A DNA stretch of 64,000 bases, taken from assembly GCA_002433025.1 (NCBI GenBank), contig DJGZ01000063.1:1-64000 (forward strand). Direction: 5' to 3'. This document shows positions 1-8,393 of this stretch, one piece after another. The notes under the pieces are model-generated. The model ran no database searches. It was not told the DNA's origin and was given only the letters and a program-made list of their open reading frames with translations. Each line of letters opens with the position of its first letter. Position 1 is the first letter of the stretch. This DNA is from Bacteroidales bacterium UBA5833. Its GTDB lineage: Bacteria > Bacteroidota > Bacteroidia > Bacteroidales > Lentimicrobiaceae. The position numbers and the translations under genes are program-made.

Positions 1-60
1 GCACATCATATAATGAACTACCCCGCCAGTAATATTTTCAAGAAAAATCCCTTCCAACTC

Positions 61-91
61 TTTGATATGTCAGAAATTATCCGTTATTTTG
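61..91 (+). promoter_or_regulatory. Promoter of rpsP-rimM
   Basis: TTTG at 61-64 is followed after 19 bases by TTATTTTG at 84-91, close to the Bacteroidota primary-sigma pattern TTTG-N19-TAnnTTTG. It lies about 48 bases before the rpsP start, giving a leader of roughly 40 nt. The -7 box has one mismatch (T for A at its second position). Confidence 0.6.
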
Positions 92-138
92 CACCCCTGT
101 TCTAAAAATCACAGTTTTAACTACTTAATTTAATTTTT

Positions 139-693
139 ATGCCAACAAAAATGAGATTACAACGTCATGGTAAGAAGGGCAGGCCTTTTTATCACATTGT
201 AATTGCGGACGGTCGTGCACCCCGGGATGGAAGATTCATCGAAAAGATTGGCACGTATAATCCAGTTGCGAAACCTGCCGAGATTGATCTCAATTTCGAA
301 AAAGCTTACGACTGGTTTGTTAAAGGAGCTGACCCCACCCCTACCGTGAAGGCTATCCTGAGCGAAAAGGGCGTTCTGCTCTACAACCACCTGATGAAAG
401 GCGTTGCAAAAGGCGCATTTACAAAGGAAGTTGCCGAAGTTCGTTTCAACGAATGGAAAGAATCCAAGGAAAACAAAACCAGCAGTGCTGTAAAAGCCAT
501 TGAACTGAGCGAGAAAGAAGCTTCCAAGAAGCGTCTGGAAGCCGAAGCCAGGGTTAACGAAGCCCGCGCTGAAGCCATCGCCAAAAAACGCATGCAGGAA
601 GCTCAGGCTGCTGCCGGCGAAACCGAAGAAGCCGCTGCCGAAGCCGCCGAAGAACCTGCAGCAGAAGCTGCCGAAGAAACCGCTGCCGAGTAA
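139..693 (+). CDS. rpsP: 30S ribosomal protein S16
   Basis: Structural protein of the small ribosomal subunit. The first 80 or so residues carry the S16 core: the start MPTKMRLQRHGKKGRPFYHI, then RAPRDGRFIEKIGTYNP. At 184 aa it is about twice the length of the E. coli protein; the extra C-terminal half is a charged, helix-prone region ending in a low-complexity Ala/Glu tail from about residue 155, as is usual in Bacteroidota S16. The start follows an A/T-rich leader without a Shine-Dalgarno site. rimM follows after 20 bases on the same strand, so the two are probably co-transcribed from the promoter at 61-91. Confidence 0.97.
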   Translation: MPTKMRLQRHGKKGRPFYHIVIADGRAPRDGRFIEKIGTYNPVAKPAEIDLNFEKAYDWFVKGADPTPTVKAILSEKGVLLYNHLMKGVAKGAFTKEVAEVRFNEWKESKENKTSSAVKAIELSEKEASKKRLEAEARVNEARAEAIAKKRMQEAQAAAGETEEAAAEAAEEPAAEAAEETAAE

Positions 694-713
694 TTCCGGC
701 CATTTCCGGGACT

Positions 714-1235
714 ATGGAAGGGTATTTCTATCTGGGCAGAATTCTCAAACTTTTTGCTTCCAAAGGATCCCTTCTGGTCAATATAGATGCAGACAACCCG
801 GAAGACTACATAAATCTGGAATCAGTTTTCGTTCGCATGAATGAACAACTGATTCCATTTTTTATTACCGATATCCAGCTCCGGCACAACAACAACGCGG
901 TATTCACCTTTTTGGATATCGACTCGACTGAACAGGCTTCCATCCTTACCGGCTGCGAACTTTACCTGCCGCTTGAAATTCTGCCCCCCCTCTCAGGCAA
1001 CCGCTTTTACTACCACGAGATCAAAGGTTGGCGCGTCCTTGATGAAGCATTCGGCGATACCGGCGTCGTACAGGAAGTGCTTGAATACCCCCACCAGGCC
1101 ATACTGCGCATCATGCGTGGCGAAAAAGAAATCCTCGTCCCCGTCAGCGACGACATCATTACCGGTGTCGACCGTGACAACCGCATCCTCAGCATAAGGG
1201 CACCGGAAGGACTGATAGAGATGTACCTGGAATAA
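714..1235 (+). CDS. rimM: Ribosome maturation factor RimM
   Basis: Assembly factor for the 30S subunit that acts on the 16S rRNA 3' domain with S19. The 173 aa protein has the normal RimM length: an N-terminal beta-barrel (residues 1-90, starting YFYLGRILKLFASKG) and a C-terminal PRC-barrel (about 95-173, with the segment GVVQEVLEYPHQAILRI followed by EILVPVSDDII). It sits 20 bases behind rpsP, the conserved ribosomal pairing; trmD and rplS, often next in other phyla, are absent here. A run of seven C at 984-990 lies inside the gene. No clear terminator follows. Confidence 0.95.
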   Translation: MEGYFYLGRILKLFASKGSLLVNIDADNPEDYINLESVFVRMNEQLIPFFITDIQLRHNNNAVFTFLDIDSTEQASILTGCELYLPLEILPPLSGNRFYYHEIKGWRVLDEAFGDTGVVQEVLEYPHQAILRIMRGEKEILVPVSDDIITGVDRDNRILSIRAPEGLIEMYLE

Positions 1236-1492
1236 TCCTGACAAAAGCCTGCATTTCTCTTCCGGATTACCGGATATTTATCAATCCGCACTTCAAACAA
1301 TCTTTACTTCTGCTCACCACGGGCACTGATAGTTTTGCAGGCTTAGTTCTGTATAGCGGCAAAACCATAACTAACTAACTATCAAATCTTATTAATGCAA
1401 ATCGACACAATTTGCAGCAGTAAAAGTTACTGAATACTTATTTAACTCCGCATTACATCTGATAGCACAAGTAAATATTGCTTTTATTTTAA

Positions 1493-1500
1493 TATCTTTG
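1493..1500 (+). promoter_or_regulatory. -7 box TATCTTTG before the Asp-box protein
   Basis: Exact match to TAnnTTTG. Transcription would start around 1505, which places a possible TTG start at 1502 at or upstream of the 5' end and leaves the ATG at 1541 as the usable start. No convincing -33 element is seen at the expected spacing. Confidence 0.6.
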
Positions 1501-1540
1501 ATTGAGTAAATATAATTCTATACGTTTATTCAAATCCGTT

Positions 1541-3742
1541 ATGAAGCAAATACAGTTAATTCTGATCAGTCTTATCATGATCCAGATTCCGGTTACCGGA
1601 CAAATACCCTGGTCGCGCGTCACCCCGGTTCCCCAGGAAAACACCATCAACGACATTGCACGGATTCCGGGCTACGGCCGGCTGATGGCCGTGGGATCGG
1701 GTGCTACCGTAATGCGTTCTGACGATGGTGGAATCAATTGGACAATTATGCTTAATCCCGCCGGAATGAATAATTCTTACACGGGGAAAGGCATACGTTT
1801 CATTGATGAAACTACCGGATTTATAAACGGGAGCAGGGAAACCATCTTAAAAACCACCGATGCGGGAGATTCCTGGTCATTAAAATATCAGGGAAACACC
1901 ATGTATGAAACACAATACGTCAACCATCTGCAGTTCATTAACGACTCCGTCGGATTTGCATGCGGTGAAAACGGACTGCTGTTAAAAAGCGACGACAATG
2001 GCGAAACATGGATCCCTGTTGAAAGCGGTACAACGGCGGGGCTCAAAAAAATCATTTTTCCCGACAGTTTAAATGGCTTCATTTACTCTGGAATAAATGG
2101 GTTAAAAACCTATGACGGAGGAAACACATGGACCTGGGACACCATCTTTCGCGACCTGCCGGTAAACCGGGTTGACGACTGCATATTTACAAATGACTCC
2201 ACAGGATTTGTATTTGTATATTCAAGCCAGCCAGACTACGACAGTTACATTTATAAAACTACAGATGCCGGCAACACCTGGACTCAGGTTTATGACGATC
2301 CGGGTAATGCTTATACGGGAAAATTCGCCTTTTTTAATGAGCAGCAGGGCATGATCGCCTGTGCCACCTGGATGTATCAGACAAAAATACTGCTGACCGA
2401 TGACGCCGGCGAAACCTGGAATGAGATAGCGCAGCCATGGCTTCCATGGTACTCAACCAATGCATTTACATGTACCGGAGAAACCTCTGCTATTGCAGCA
2501 GGAAATAACGGAATTATCTATCATTCATCTAACGGCGGGCAAAGCTGGGAAGCCGGATACGAGCGGATTTTTACAGGAGCAATCTACAAGGCACAGTTTA
2601 CGGATCCCCTTACGGGATTTGTTCTTGCCGACACCGGGAGCGGCGGGGTGGCAAGCATCAGCCTTTTAACAACAAGCGACGGGGGCAGCACATGGGCAAA
2701 TATCTTCCAAAACAGCTGGTCAGCAACCCTGGATTTCCACTTTATCAGCAATTCAACGGGCTATCTCTTCACAGAGCAGTTCAGCGATACAATGTCTGTC
2801 TTTAAAACCACCGATGGGGGCGAGACCTGGACCATTTGTCCGGGCAACCTCACCTTTTTCATCGATCAAAAAGACATTTTATTCTATGATGAAGCAACAG
2901 GAATCGTCACCGGAGATTTTGAGGTATATAAAACCACCGATGGCGGACAGAACTGGGCCAGTATTGCTCCGGGAAACGGGATATTCAATAAAATTGCGTT
3001 CCGGTCAGCAGAAGAAATTCTGATCACCGGTTCATACAACAATCAGGCAGCACTCTTCCAGTCCATTGACGGCGGAGACAGCTGGACCATCCGGACCGTA
3101 GAAGAGGCTGATTTTGCCGGCGGGATTGCCTTACCGGGCGATGAAACGATAGTGGTCACCTGCGGGACCAAAATCATGAAGTCGGATGACAATGGCACTA
3201 CCTGGTGGCAAGCGGCGACCGGGGCAACTCCCATCGAATATAAAGCCCTGTTCTTCCCCTCTTTGCTTACCGGGTATGCCATGGGCGAAGGCCCGTTCAG
3301 CACCATCGAAAAAACCACCGACGGCGGAAACACCTGGTTTCCTTTGAACACAAATACCTCATCCGCCCTGAATGCCGCCTGGTTTTCGGACGATGACAAC
3401 GGATTTGTCTTCGGGGAGAGGGGGCTGATGATAGAAACTTCAACCGGAGGGGTGACGACTGCAAACCTCCTGGTAACCGACAAAAACTCAGCCTTGTTTA
3501 CCATCTCCCCCAATCCGGTTTCCGGTGGCTTCATTCTCAGGGCAAGACCGGGAAGCAATCTTCAATATCCTGTTACACTCTCCATTACAGGTATAACAGG
3601 AAGCCTTATCCGGCAGCAAATCATCCCTGATCCGGGCCAGCCTGCATATGTTTCAACGGACATGCTAAAACCGGGTATTTACCTTGTGACCATTCACACC
3701 AAAAACGGAACGCAGGAGACACACAAACTTGTGAAACTTTAA
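1541..3742 (+). CDS. T9SS-secreted Asp-box (YCF48/BNR-like) beta-propeller protein
   Basis: Predicted secreted protein of 733 aa. A signal peptide (MKQIQLILISLIMIQIPVTG) is followed by about fourteen Asp-box motifs of the form S/T-x-D-x-G-x-T/S-W, for example TDGGNTW, TDAGDSW and SDDNGETW, spaced through residues 60-640 as in sialidase-like and YCF48 propellers. The last 80 residues form a type A T9SS sorting domain: ISPNPVSGGF, then LKPGIYLVTI and a basic hydrophobic end. The reading frame is open to a TTG at 1502, but the -7 box at 1493-1500 and the signal peptide favour the ATG at 1541. Function beyond surface exposure is unknown; the repeats are shared with the protein at 53902-55986. Confidence 0.88.
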   Translation: MKQIQLILISLIMIQIPVTGQIPWSRVTPVPQENTINDIARIPGYGRLMAVGSGATVMRSDDGGINWTIMLNPAGMNNSYTGKGIRFIDETTGFINGSRETILKTTDAGDSWSLKYQGNTMYETQYVNHLQFINDSVGFACGENGLLLKSDDNGETWIPVESGTTAGLKKIIFPDSLNGFIYSGINGLKTYDGGNTWTWDTIFRDLPVNRVDDCIFTNDSTGFVFVYSSQPDYDSYIYKTTDAGNTWTQVYDDPGNAYTGKFAFFNEQQGMIACATWMYQTKILLTDDAGETWNEIAQPWLPWYSTNAFTCTGETSAIAAGNNGIIYHSSNGGQSWEAGYERIFTGAIYKAQFTDPLTGFVLADTGSGGVASISLLTTSDGGSTWANIFQNSWSATLDFHFISNSTGYLFTEQFSDTMSVFKTTDGGETWTICPGNLTFFIDQKDILFYDEATGIVTGDFEVYKTTDGGQNWASIAPGNGIFNKIAFRSAEEILITGSYNNQAALFQSIDGGDSWTIRTVEEADFAGGIALPGDETIVVTCGTKIMKSDDNGTTWWQAATGATPIEYKALFFPSLLTGYAMGEGPFSTIEKTTDGGNTWFPLNTNTSSALNAAWFSDDDNGFVFGERGLMIETSTGGVTTANLLVTDKNSALFTISPNPVSGGFILRARPGSNLQYPVTLSITGITGSLIRQQIIPDPGQPAYVSTDMLKPGIYLVTIHTKNGTQETHKLVKL

Positions 3743-3797
3743 GCGGTGCGCTAATAGCAGGCTGTGTTCCGCTGAAATCCGTTGGCCGGATAATACG

Positions 3798-3805
3798 TAT
3801 CTTTG
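3798..3805 (+). promoter_or_regulatory. -7 box TATCTTTG directly before trmN6
   Basis: Exact TAnnTTTG box ending six bases before the ATG at 3811. With the usual spacing the transcript would begin at or within a few bases of the start codon, so translation may be leaderless. No good -33 element is visible. Confidence 0.6.
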
Positions 3806-3810
3806 CCGCC

Positions 3811-4515
3811 ATGGCATTCCGTTTTAAACAATTCAGCGTTGAGGACACTGCATGTACCATGAAGGTGGGTACCGACTCCGTATTGCTCGGCGCCTGGACC
3901 GCGGTAAACGGCAGCAGCAAGATTCTGGATATTGGCACCGGTTGCGGCATCCTCGCACTGATGGCGGCTCAGCGGAGTTCAGCGGGTATTATCGGGATTG
4001 ACATTGACGCAGCTTCGGTTAAGGCTGCCCACGGCAACTTCAGCCGTTCACCATGGAGCGGCAGGCTCACGGCATTCAACCTGAGTCTGCAGGACTTCTG
4101 CACAAAAAATCCCCTGCAGTTTGACCACATCCTTACCAATCCGCCTTTTTTTGTCAATTCGCTGAAAGCCCCCCTGCCTTCGCGCAACAGGGCCAGGCAC
4201 AACGATGAACTGCCTTTTCCGGAGCTGGCAGAATGCTGCCAACAGTTGCTGAAGCTTGAAGGTAAATTAAGCCTGGTGCTGCCCGTTAAGGAAGCTGAGC
4301 TGTTCCTGGAGATTGCCAGGGAAAATGGATTTTACCTCAACCGGACACTGGAAATCCGGCCGTACACCCACCGCCCCGCTAACCGCATGTTAATGGAATT
4401 CGGGAAAAAACCGGACACTGAAACTACAACCGACTGGCTGGGTATTCGCGGAGAGGAAAATTATTATACCCTTGAATACAGGAAACTTACCAAAGATTTC
4501 TACCTCGATTTTTAA
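3811..4515 (+). CDS. trmN6: tRNA1(Val) (adenine(37)-N6)-methyltransferase
   Basis: S-adenosylmethionine-dependent enzyme that methylates N6 of A37 in tRNA-Val. The 234 aa sequence has the class I methyltransferase motif I DIGTGCG at residues 40-46, an acidic ribose-binding residue in GIDID near 62-66, and the N6-adenine catalytic motif NPPFF at 110-114. The N-terminal FKQFSVEDTACTMKVGTDS segment is typical of the YfiC/TrmN6 group. It stands alone with its own promoter box almost touching the ATG and is followed after 42 bases by the NRYD-repeat gene. Confidence 0.92.
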   Translation: MAFRFKQFSVEDTACTMKVGTDSVLLGAWTAVNGSSKILDIGTGCGILALMAAQRSSAGIIGIDIDAASVKAAHGNFSRSPWSGRLTAFNLSLQDFCTKNPLQFDHILTNPPFFVNSLKAPLPSRNRARHNDELPFPELAECCQQLLKLEGKLSLVLPVKEAELFLEIARENGFYLNRTLEIRPYTHRPANRMLMEFGKKPDTETTTDWLGIRGEENYYTLEYRKLTKDFYLDF

Positions 4516-4557
4516 TAAACGGGCACTGTTTTTGATCGGTTTTAGAAAACTCTTTTC

Positions 4558-4893
4558 ATGAAAAAGCTCCTTATCGCATTTCTGTTCACGATTTCAGTGG
4601 TAAGCTTTGTAAACGCACAGAAGATTTTCTCCTGCGAAAACCGTTACGATGCTGATTTTAAGGTATATGTAGTTAAAAATCGTTACGATGCCGATCTGCT
4701 CGTGTTTAAGGTTTCAAACCGGTACGATGTTGACACCGATGGCCGCTGGTATTTTGTGGAGAACCGCTACGATGCCGATAAAAAAATCTGGTTTGCCGAA
4801 AACCGCTACGATGCCGACCTGCTGATCTTCATCGTCGAAAACCGCTATGATGCAGGCTGGAGAAACCGGAGCAAGATGCACCTGGTTTTTTGA
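4558..4893 (+). CDS. Small secreted NRYD-repeat protein (DUF6150-like)
   Basis: A 111 aa protein with a signal peptide (MKKLLIAFLFTISVVSFVNA) and a mature part made almost entirely of six repeats centred on NRYDAD, beginning at residues 28, 41, 54, 69, 82 and 95. Spacing is 13 residues except for a 15-residue step in the middle, so the protein reads as three plus three repeats. Between the motifs the residues alternate hydrophobic and aromatic, suggesting short beta strands. It resembles the uncharacterised DUF6150 family from memory; function is not known. The start is the ATG giving MKKLL after an A/T-rich leader. A minisatellite and a hexamer array follow downstream. Confidence 0.85.
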   Translation: MKKLLIAFLFTISVVSFVNAQKIFSCENRYDADFKVYVVKNRYDADLLVFKVSNRYDVDTDGRWYFVENRYDADKKIWFAENRYDADLLIFIVENRYDAGWRNRSKMHLVF

Positions 4894-4924
4894 TTGCGGA
4901 TTTCGGATTGTGGATTTAAATATA

Positions 4925-5004
4925 AAAGGACGGGGAATACTGCGAAGGGACGGGGGACGCTGAAAAGGGACGGGGGACACTGAAAAAGGACGAGGGACGA
5001 GTGT
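4925..5004. repeat. 20-bp minisatellite, four copies
   Basis: Four head-to-tail units with an exact 20-base period; the core GGACGGGGG/GGACGAGGG recurs near 4928, 4948, 4968 and 4988. Units 2 and 3 are nearly identical and units 1 and 4 are diverged. It lies just past the NRYD-repeat gene, in a 396-base gap (4894-5289) that holds no gene but also contains the hexamer array at 5235-5288. Confidence 0.85.
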
Positions 5005-5234
5005 TTTTGCATTAACACCCGTATTTATAAGTATCTGAAAAGGAGGCAAGAAGAAGTCCAATAAGGAATATCCCGCGTTAAATTTTCAAGGTCTGATGCA
5101 AAATTTCTAAAGTATTGATTTTTAATCATATAATCAATACATTATATTGATAATGTCAGAAACTTCTAAATTTCTGTTTCAATTCATCCTTCAGCCAGAC
5201 CCTTATGCGATTTCAATTCCTAAAGCCTGTAATC

Positions 5235-5288
5235 CCTTAACCTTAACCTTAACCTCAACCTCAACCTCAACCTTAACCTTAACCTTAA
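5235..5288. repeat. Hexamer array (CCTTAA)3(CCTCAA)3(CCTTAA)3
   Basis: Nine perfect-length six-base units arranged as three CCTTAA, three CCTCAA and three CCTTAA. The array runs into the stop codon of the minus-strand gene at 5290-5970, so on that transcript it is a G-rich 3' tail of GGTTAA-like units. A related array lies at the end of tex (6132-6173). Confidence 0.92.
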
Positions 5289-5289
5289 C

Positions 5290-5970
5290 CTAAAACTGCG
5301 GCTGCTGTCCCTGCCGTCTCGATTCGCGGCTCAGGCGTTCGTTGAAGACATAGATCAGTCTGAAAGAAAACAGTCCGTTGTATTGATCGCGGATATTTGG
5401 ACGCCCTGTTTTGGAATCTATGATTTCGCGGGTGGCGATGGGGCGGAGGGAATAGGCATAACGGGCATTGAAACGCAGGCGCTCGAACACCCTGAACCGG
5501 ATATCGAGCAGGAGGTTGAGGTCGCTGCTCCTGTAAATGCCACTTTCGAGGGTGGTGGCGGGCATCTCGTATCCGTTGCGCTGCTCCCATACTTTCACCA
5601 GGCGGCCCCACGACATACCAGCCCCGAATGTTACTATTTCTTTATCCGTAAAATGAAGCAGGACAGGAACCTCCAGATAATTCAGCCGCAGATCGTAAGA
5701 ACCATCGAGAGAATCAAGGTACTTGACACGCTGATGGGCGCCTTTTTCGCTGTAAATATTTTCGATACTCACCGACCATTTGTTGTTGAATGGCACAATG
5801 GCCGACAAACCGGCATTCAGTCCGAAGTTTTTGTAGCCATATACCTCGTCGCCATCAACCTGAGTGGCGTTCAGTCCGACGATAGCCGCTCCCATAATCC
5901 GCTGTCCGTAACCGGTATGTGCCGAAATTACGGCAATAAACAACAATACCCCTGCAATTCGCTTTATCAT
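5290..5970 (-). CDS. Outer-membrane beta-barrel protein (PorT/porin family type)
   Basis: 226 aa with an N-terminal signal peptide (MIKRIAGVLLFIAVISAHTG) and a mature region of alternating hydrophobic/polar strands: GLNAGLSAIVPFNNKWSVSI, the LNYLEVPVLLHF strand pair common to this family, and a penultimate FSFRLIYVF strand. The length and the LEVPVLL motif fit the small 8-10-stranded barrels annotated as porin family/PorT in Bacteroidota. Calling it the true T9SS component PorT is not justified. Its TAG stop (5292-5290) abuts the hexamer array. No TAnnTTTG box is seen upstream; tex lies upstream on the same strand. Confidence 0.8.
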   Translation of the reverse strand: MIKRIAGVLLFIAVISAHTGYGQRIMGAAIVGLNATQVDGDEVYGYKNFGLNAGLSAIVPFNNKWSVSIENIYSEKGAHQRVKYLDSLDGSYDLRLNYLEVPVLLHFTDKEIVTFGAGMSWGRLVKVWEQRNGYEMPATTLESGIYRSSDLNLLLDIRFRVFERLRFNARYAYSLRPIATREIIDSKTGRPNIRDQYNGLFSFRLIYVFNERLSRESRRQGQQPQF

Positions 5971-6077
5971 ATTACATTAAACAAAAACTTCAAATCAAAC
6001 GGAATCCCACCTTTTTTCGTATAAACATCGTTTAACTTACCACCATTATCAGGCACCCTGGTGATGCATCTTTTCTA

Positions 6078-6110
6078 CACCTGACAGGTTGAAATAAAAC
6101 CTGTTAGGTG
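6078..6110. repeat. Inverted repeat, 13-bp arms with 7-base loop
   Basis: Left arm CACCTGACAGGTT (6078-6090) pairs with AACCTGTTAGGTG (6098-6110) with one mismatch. It lies between tex and the barrel gene, both on the minus strand. There is no T-tract after it on either strand, so it is not a standard intrinsic terminator; it may be a dispersed palindrome or an mRNA-end structure. Confidence 0.75.
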
Positions 6111-6131
6111 AATCCTACTTCATATTTACAA

Positions 6132-6173
6132 CCTCAACCTTAGCCTTAGCCTTAACCTTAACCTCTACCCTAC
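6132..6173. repeat. Degenerate CCTTAA-type hexamer array at the end of tex
   Basis: Successive six-base units CCTCAA, CCTTAG, CCTTAG, CCTTAA, CCTTAA, CCTCTA and CCCTAC. The last two overlap the final codons and stop of tex (6165-6167). Orientation is the same as in the array at 5235-5288, so the two arrays flank the barrel gene as direct repeats. Confidence 0.85.
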
Positions 6174-8333
6174 CACATCCTTCATCGACAAAGAAATCCT
6201 CTTCCTTGCCACATCCACTTCCATCACCTTAACACGTACCTTTTGGGTCAGTTTTACCACTTCATTCGGGTCGCGCACAAAGCGGTTAGCCATCTGGCTT
6301 ACGTGGACCAGCCCGTCCTGATGAACGCCTATATCCACAAAGGCGCCGAAAGCCGTGATGTTTGTTATAATCCCGTTTAAAACCATCCCGGGTTTCAGGT
6401 CCTCAATAGAGTTGATGCTGTTATCGAACTCAAAAAGATCGAATTGCTCACGCGGGTCGCGGCCGGGCTTGGCCAGTTCCTGCAGAATGTCATTAATGGT
6501 AGGCAAACCAGCTGATTGGGTAACAAATTGCTCCGGCCTGATTTTCTTCCTCAGTTCTTCCTGCTCCATCAGGTCCTTAACAGTGCACCCAAGACTATCG
6601 GCCATTCGCTGCACGATATCATAGCTTTCAGGATGTACAGCGCTGCGGTCGAGGGGATTTTCGGCATCGCGTATCCGCAGAAAGCCGGCGGCCTGTTCAA
6701 AAGCTTTATCTCCAAATCGTTTCACCTTCATCAGCTCCTGTCTTGAACGGAAGGCTCCGTTTTTGTTGCGGTGTTCCACAATATTGCCGGCAATTGAAGG
6801 CCCAAGCCCTGAAACATAACTCAGCAATTGCTTGCTGGCCGTATTCAGCTCCACCCCAACCTGGTTCACGCAACTTACCACGGTATCCTCAAGACTGTGC
6901 TGCAGAGACTGTTGATTTACATCATGCTGATACTGTCCAACTCCAATGGATTTCGGATCAATCTTCACCAGTTCGGCCAGGGGGTCCATCAATCTTCTGC
7001 CAATGGAAACTGCACCTCTTACGGTTACATCATACTCCGGAAACTCCTCGCGGGCAACAGCCGAGGCTGAATACACGGATGCGCCGCTCTCATTTACCAT
7101 TATTGAAACCAGGGGCCTGTCGAAGGGAATTTTCCTGATGAAGTTTTCCGTTTCCCTCCCGGCAGTACCATTACCGATTGCAATCGCTTCGACGCCGTAA
7201 GCCGAAACCAGATTCTTCACCTTGGCAACCGCTTCACGAACTTCGCTTTGTGGCGGATGCGGATAGATGGTTTCGTTGTGCAGCAGACGACCCTGCCGGT
7301 CGAGGCAAACAAGTTTGCATCCGGTTCTGAATCCGGGGTCAACTGCCAGCACATTCTTTTGTCCCAGCGGAGCTGCCAGCAGCAGTTGCCTCAGGTTGCC
7401 TGCAAAAACCTTAATGGCTTCATCGTCGGCCTTTTGTTTGGCCAATTGTCGCATTTCCGTTTCCATCGAAGGCTGCAGCAATCGTTTATAGGCGTCTTTC
7501 ACAGCCATCTCCACCTGATGTGCCGCTTCGTTATCGCCTTTCAGAAATATCCTGTTGAGGCGCGCAATCGCCTTTTCTTCGGCGGGCTCCACGTCAAGCC
7601 TCAAAAAACCCTCCTCTTCGCCCCTGAACATTGCCAGAATGCGGTGGGAAGGCGCCCTGAGAATCTGCTCAGTGGTATCATAATAATTCTGGTAGTGGAT
7701 GCCTTCAAGTTCCTTTCCTTTAACCGGTCGTGACGAAATCATGGCCTCCCGGGTAAACAGGTTACGCACCTGTTCCCTTGCCGGAAGACTTTCGTTGACC
7801 CATTCGGCAATGATATCCCTGGCGCCTGCGAGGGCTTCTTCGGCACTGTTTACAGATTTCTCCGGATCAATAAAAGCTTCCGCTTTTTCTTCAGGATCAA
7901 CCGGATTTTGCGCCATAAGAATCTTTGCAAGGGGTTCAAGTCCTTTTTCCCTGGCAATGGTCGCGCGGGTTTTGCGCTTGGGCTTATAGGGAAGGTAAAG
8001 ATCTTCGAGCGCAGTGAGTGTTGTGGCTTCCCGGATCTGCTTTTCAAGCTCCGGCGTCAAGTTTTCCTGCTCCTGAACCGACCCGAGAATATACTCCCGG
8101 CGCTTCTCAAGCTCCACAAGCTGCAGGTGACGGTCGCGAATGGCCGCGAGTTGCACTTCATCCAGACTGCCGGTCATTTCCTTACGGTAACGGGCCATAA
8201 ACGGGATGGTTGCCCCGCCTTCCATCAGCTTGATGGTATTGAACACCTGCCAGGGCTGAAGATTCAGCTCCCGGGCAATCATCTCTGCAAATTGATTATT
8301 CTGATCTGTCATCATTACTTCGTTTTCTTCCAA
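6165..8333 (-). CDS. tex: Tex family RNA-binding transcription accessory protein
   Basis: 722 aa with the full Tex architecture: an N-terminal helical Tex domain (about residues 10-200, containing IPFMARYRKEMTGSLDEVQL), a YqgF-like RNase H fold (starting near 335 with VLAVDPGFRTGCK), helix-hairpin-helix repeats (about 500-570, with YVSGLGPSIAGNIVEHRNKNG split by the family's usual spacing) and a C-terminal S1 domain (about 645-722, ITNITAFGAFVDIGVHQDGL). Tex binds nucleic acid and affects transcription; its exact role differs between species. The start used gives MEENEVMM; MMTDQ a few codons later is an alternative. The stop lies in a hexamer repeat. Confidence 0.96.
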   Translation of the reverse strand: MEENEVMMTDQNNQFAEMIARELNLQPWQVFNTIKLMEGGATIPFMARYRKEMTGSLDEVQLAAIRDRHLQLVELEKRREYILGSVQEQENLTPELEKQIREATTLTALEDLYLPYKPKRKTRATIAREKGLEPLAKILMAQNPVDPEEKAEAFIDPEKSVNSAEEALAGARDIIAEWVNESLPAREQVRNLFTREAMISSRPVKGKELEGIHYQNYYDTTEQILRAPSHRILAMFRGEEEGFLRLDVEPAEEKAIARLNRIFLKGDNEAAHQVEMAVKDAYKRLLQPSMETEMRQLAKQKADDEAIKVFAGNLRQLLLAAPLGQKNVLAVDPGFRTGCKLVCLDRQGRLLHNETIYPHPPQSEVREAVAKVKNLVSAYGVEAIAIGNGTAGRETENFIRKIPFDRPLVSIMVNESGASVYSASAVAREEFPEYDVTVRGAVSIGRRLMDPLAELVKIDPKSIGVGQYQHDVNQQSLQHSLEDTVVSCVNQVGVELNTASKQLLSYVSGLGPSIAGNIVEHRNKNGAFRSRQELMKVKRFGDKAFEQAAGFLRIRDAENPLDRSAVHPESYDIVQRMADSLGCTVKDLMEQEELRKKIRPEQFVTQSAGLPTINDILQELAKPGRDPREQFDLFEFDNSINSIEDLKPGMVLNGIITNITAFGAFVDIGVHQDGLVHVSQMANRFVRDPNEVVKLTQKVRVKVMEVDVARKRISLSMKDVVG

Positions 8334-8393
8334 ACAATTTTTCCTGAAATCCCTCCATATAGCGGCATTCTAAGTTTTTTTCGGAGGCAGCAA

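Noticed and set aside
1502..1540. TTG start for the first Asp-box protein
   Set aside because: It overlaps the expected transcription start after the -7 box at 1493-1500; the ATG at 1541 directly opens a standard signal peptide.
5290..5970. Calling the barrel protein PorT, a T9SS component
   Set aside because: Only the general small-barrel pattern is visible; PorT itself cannot be told from other members of this family by eye, and no other T9SS machinery gene is nearby.
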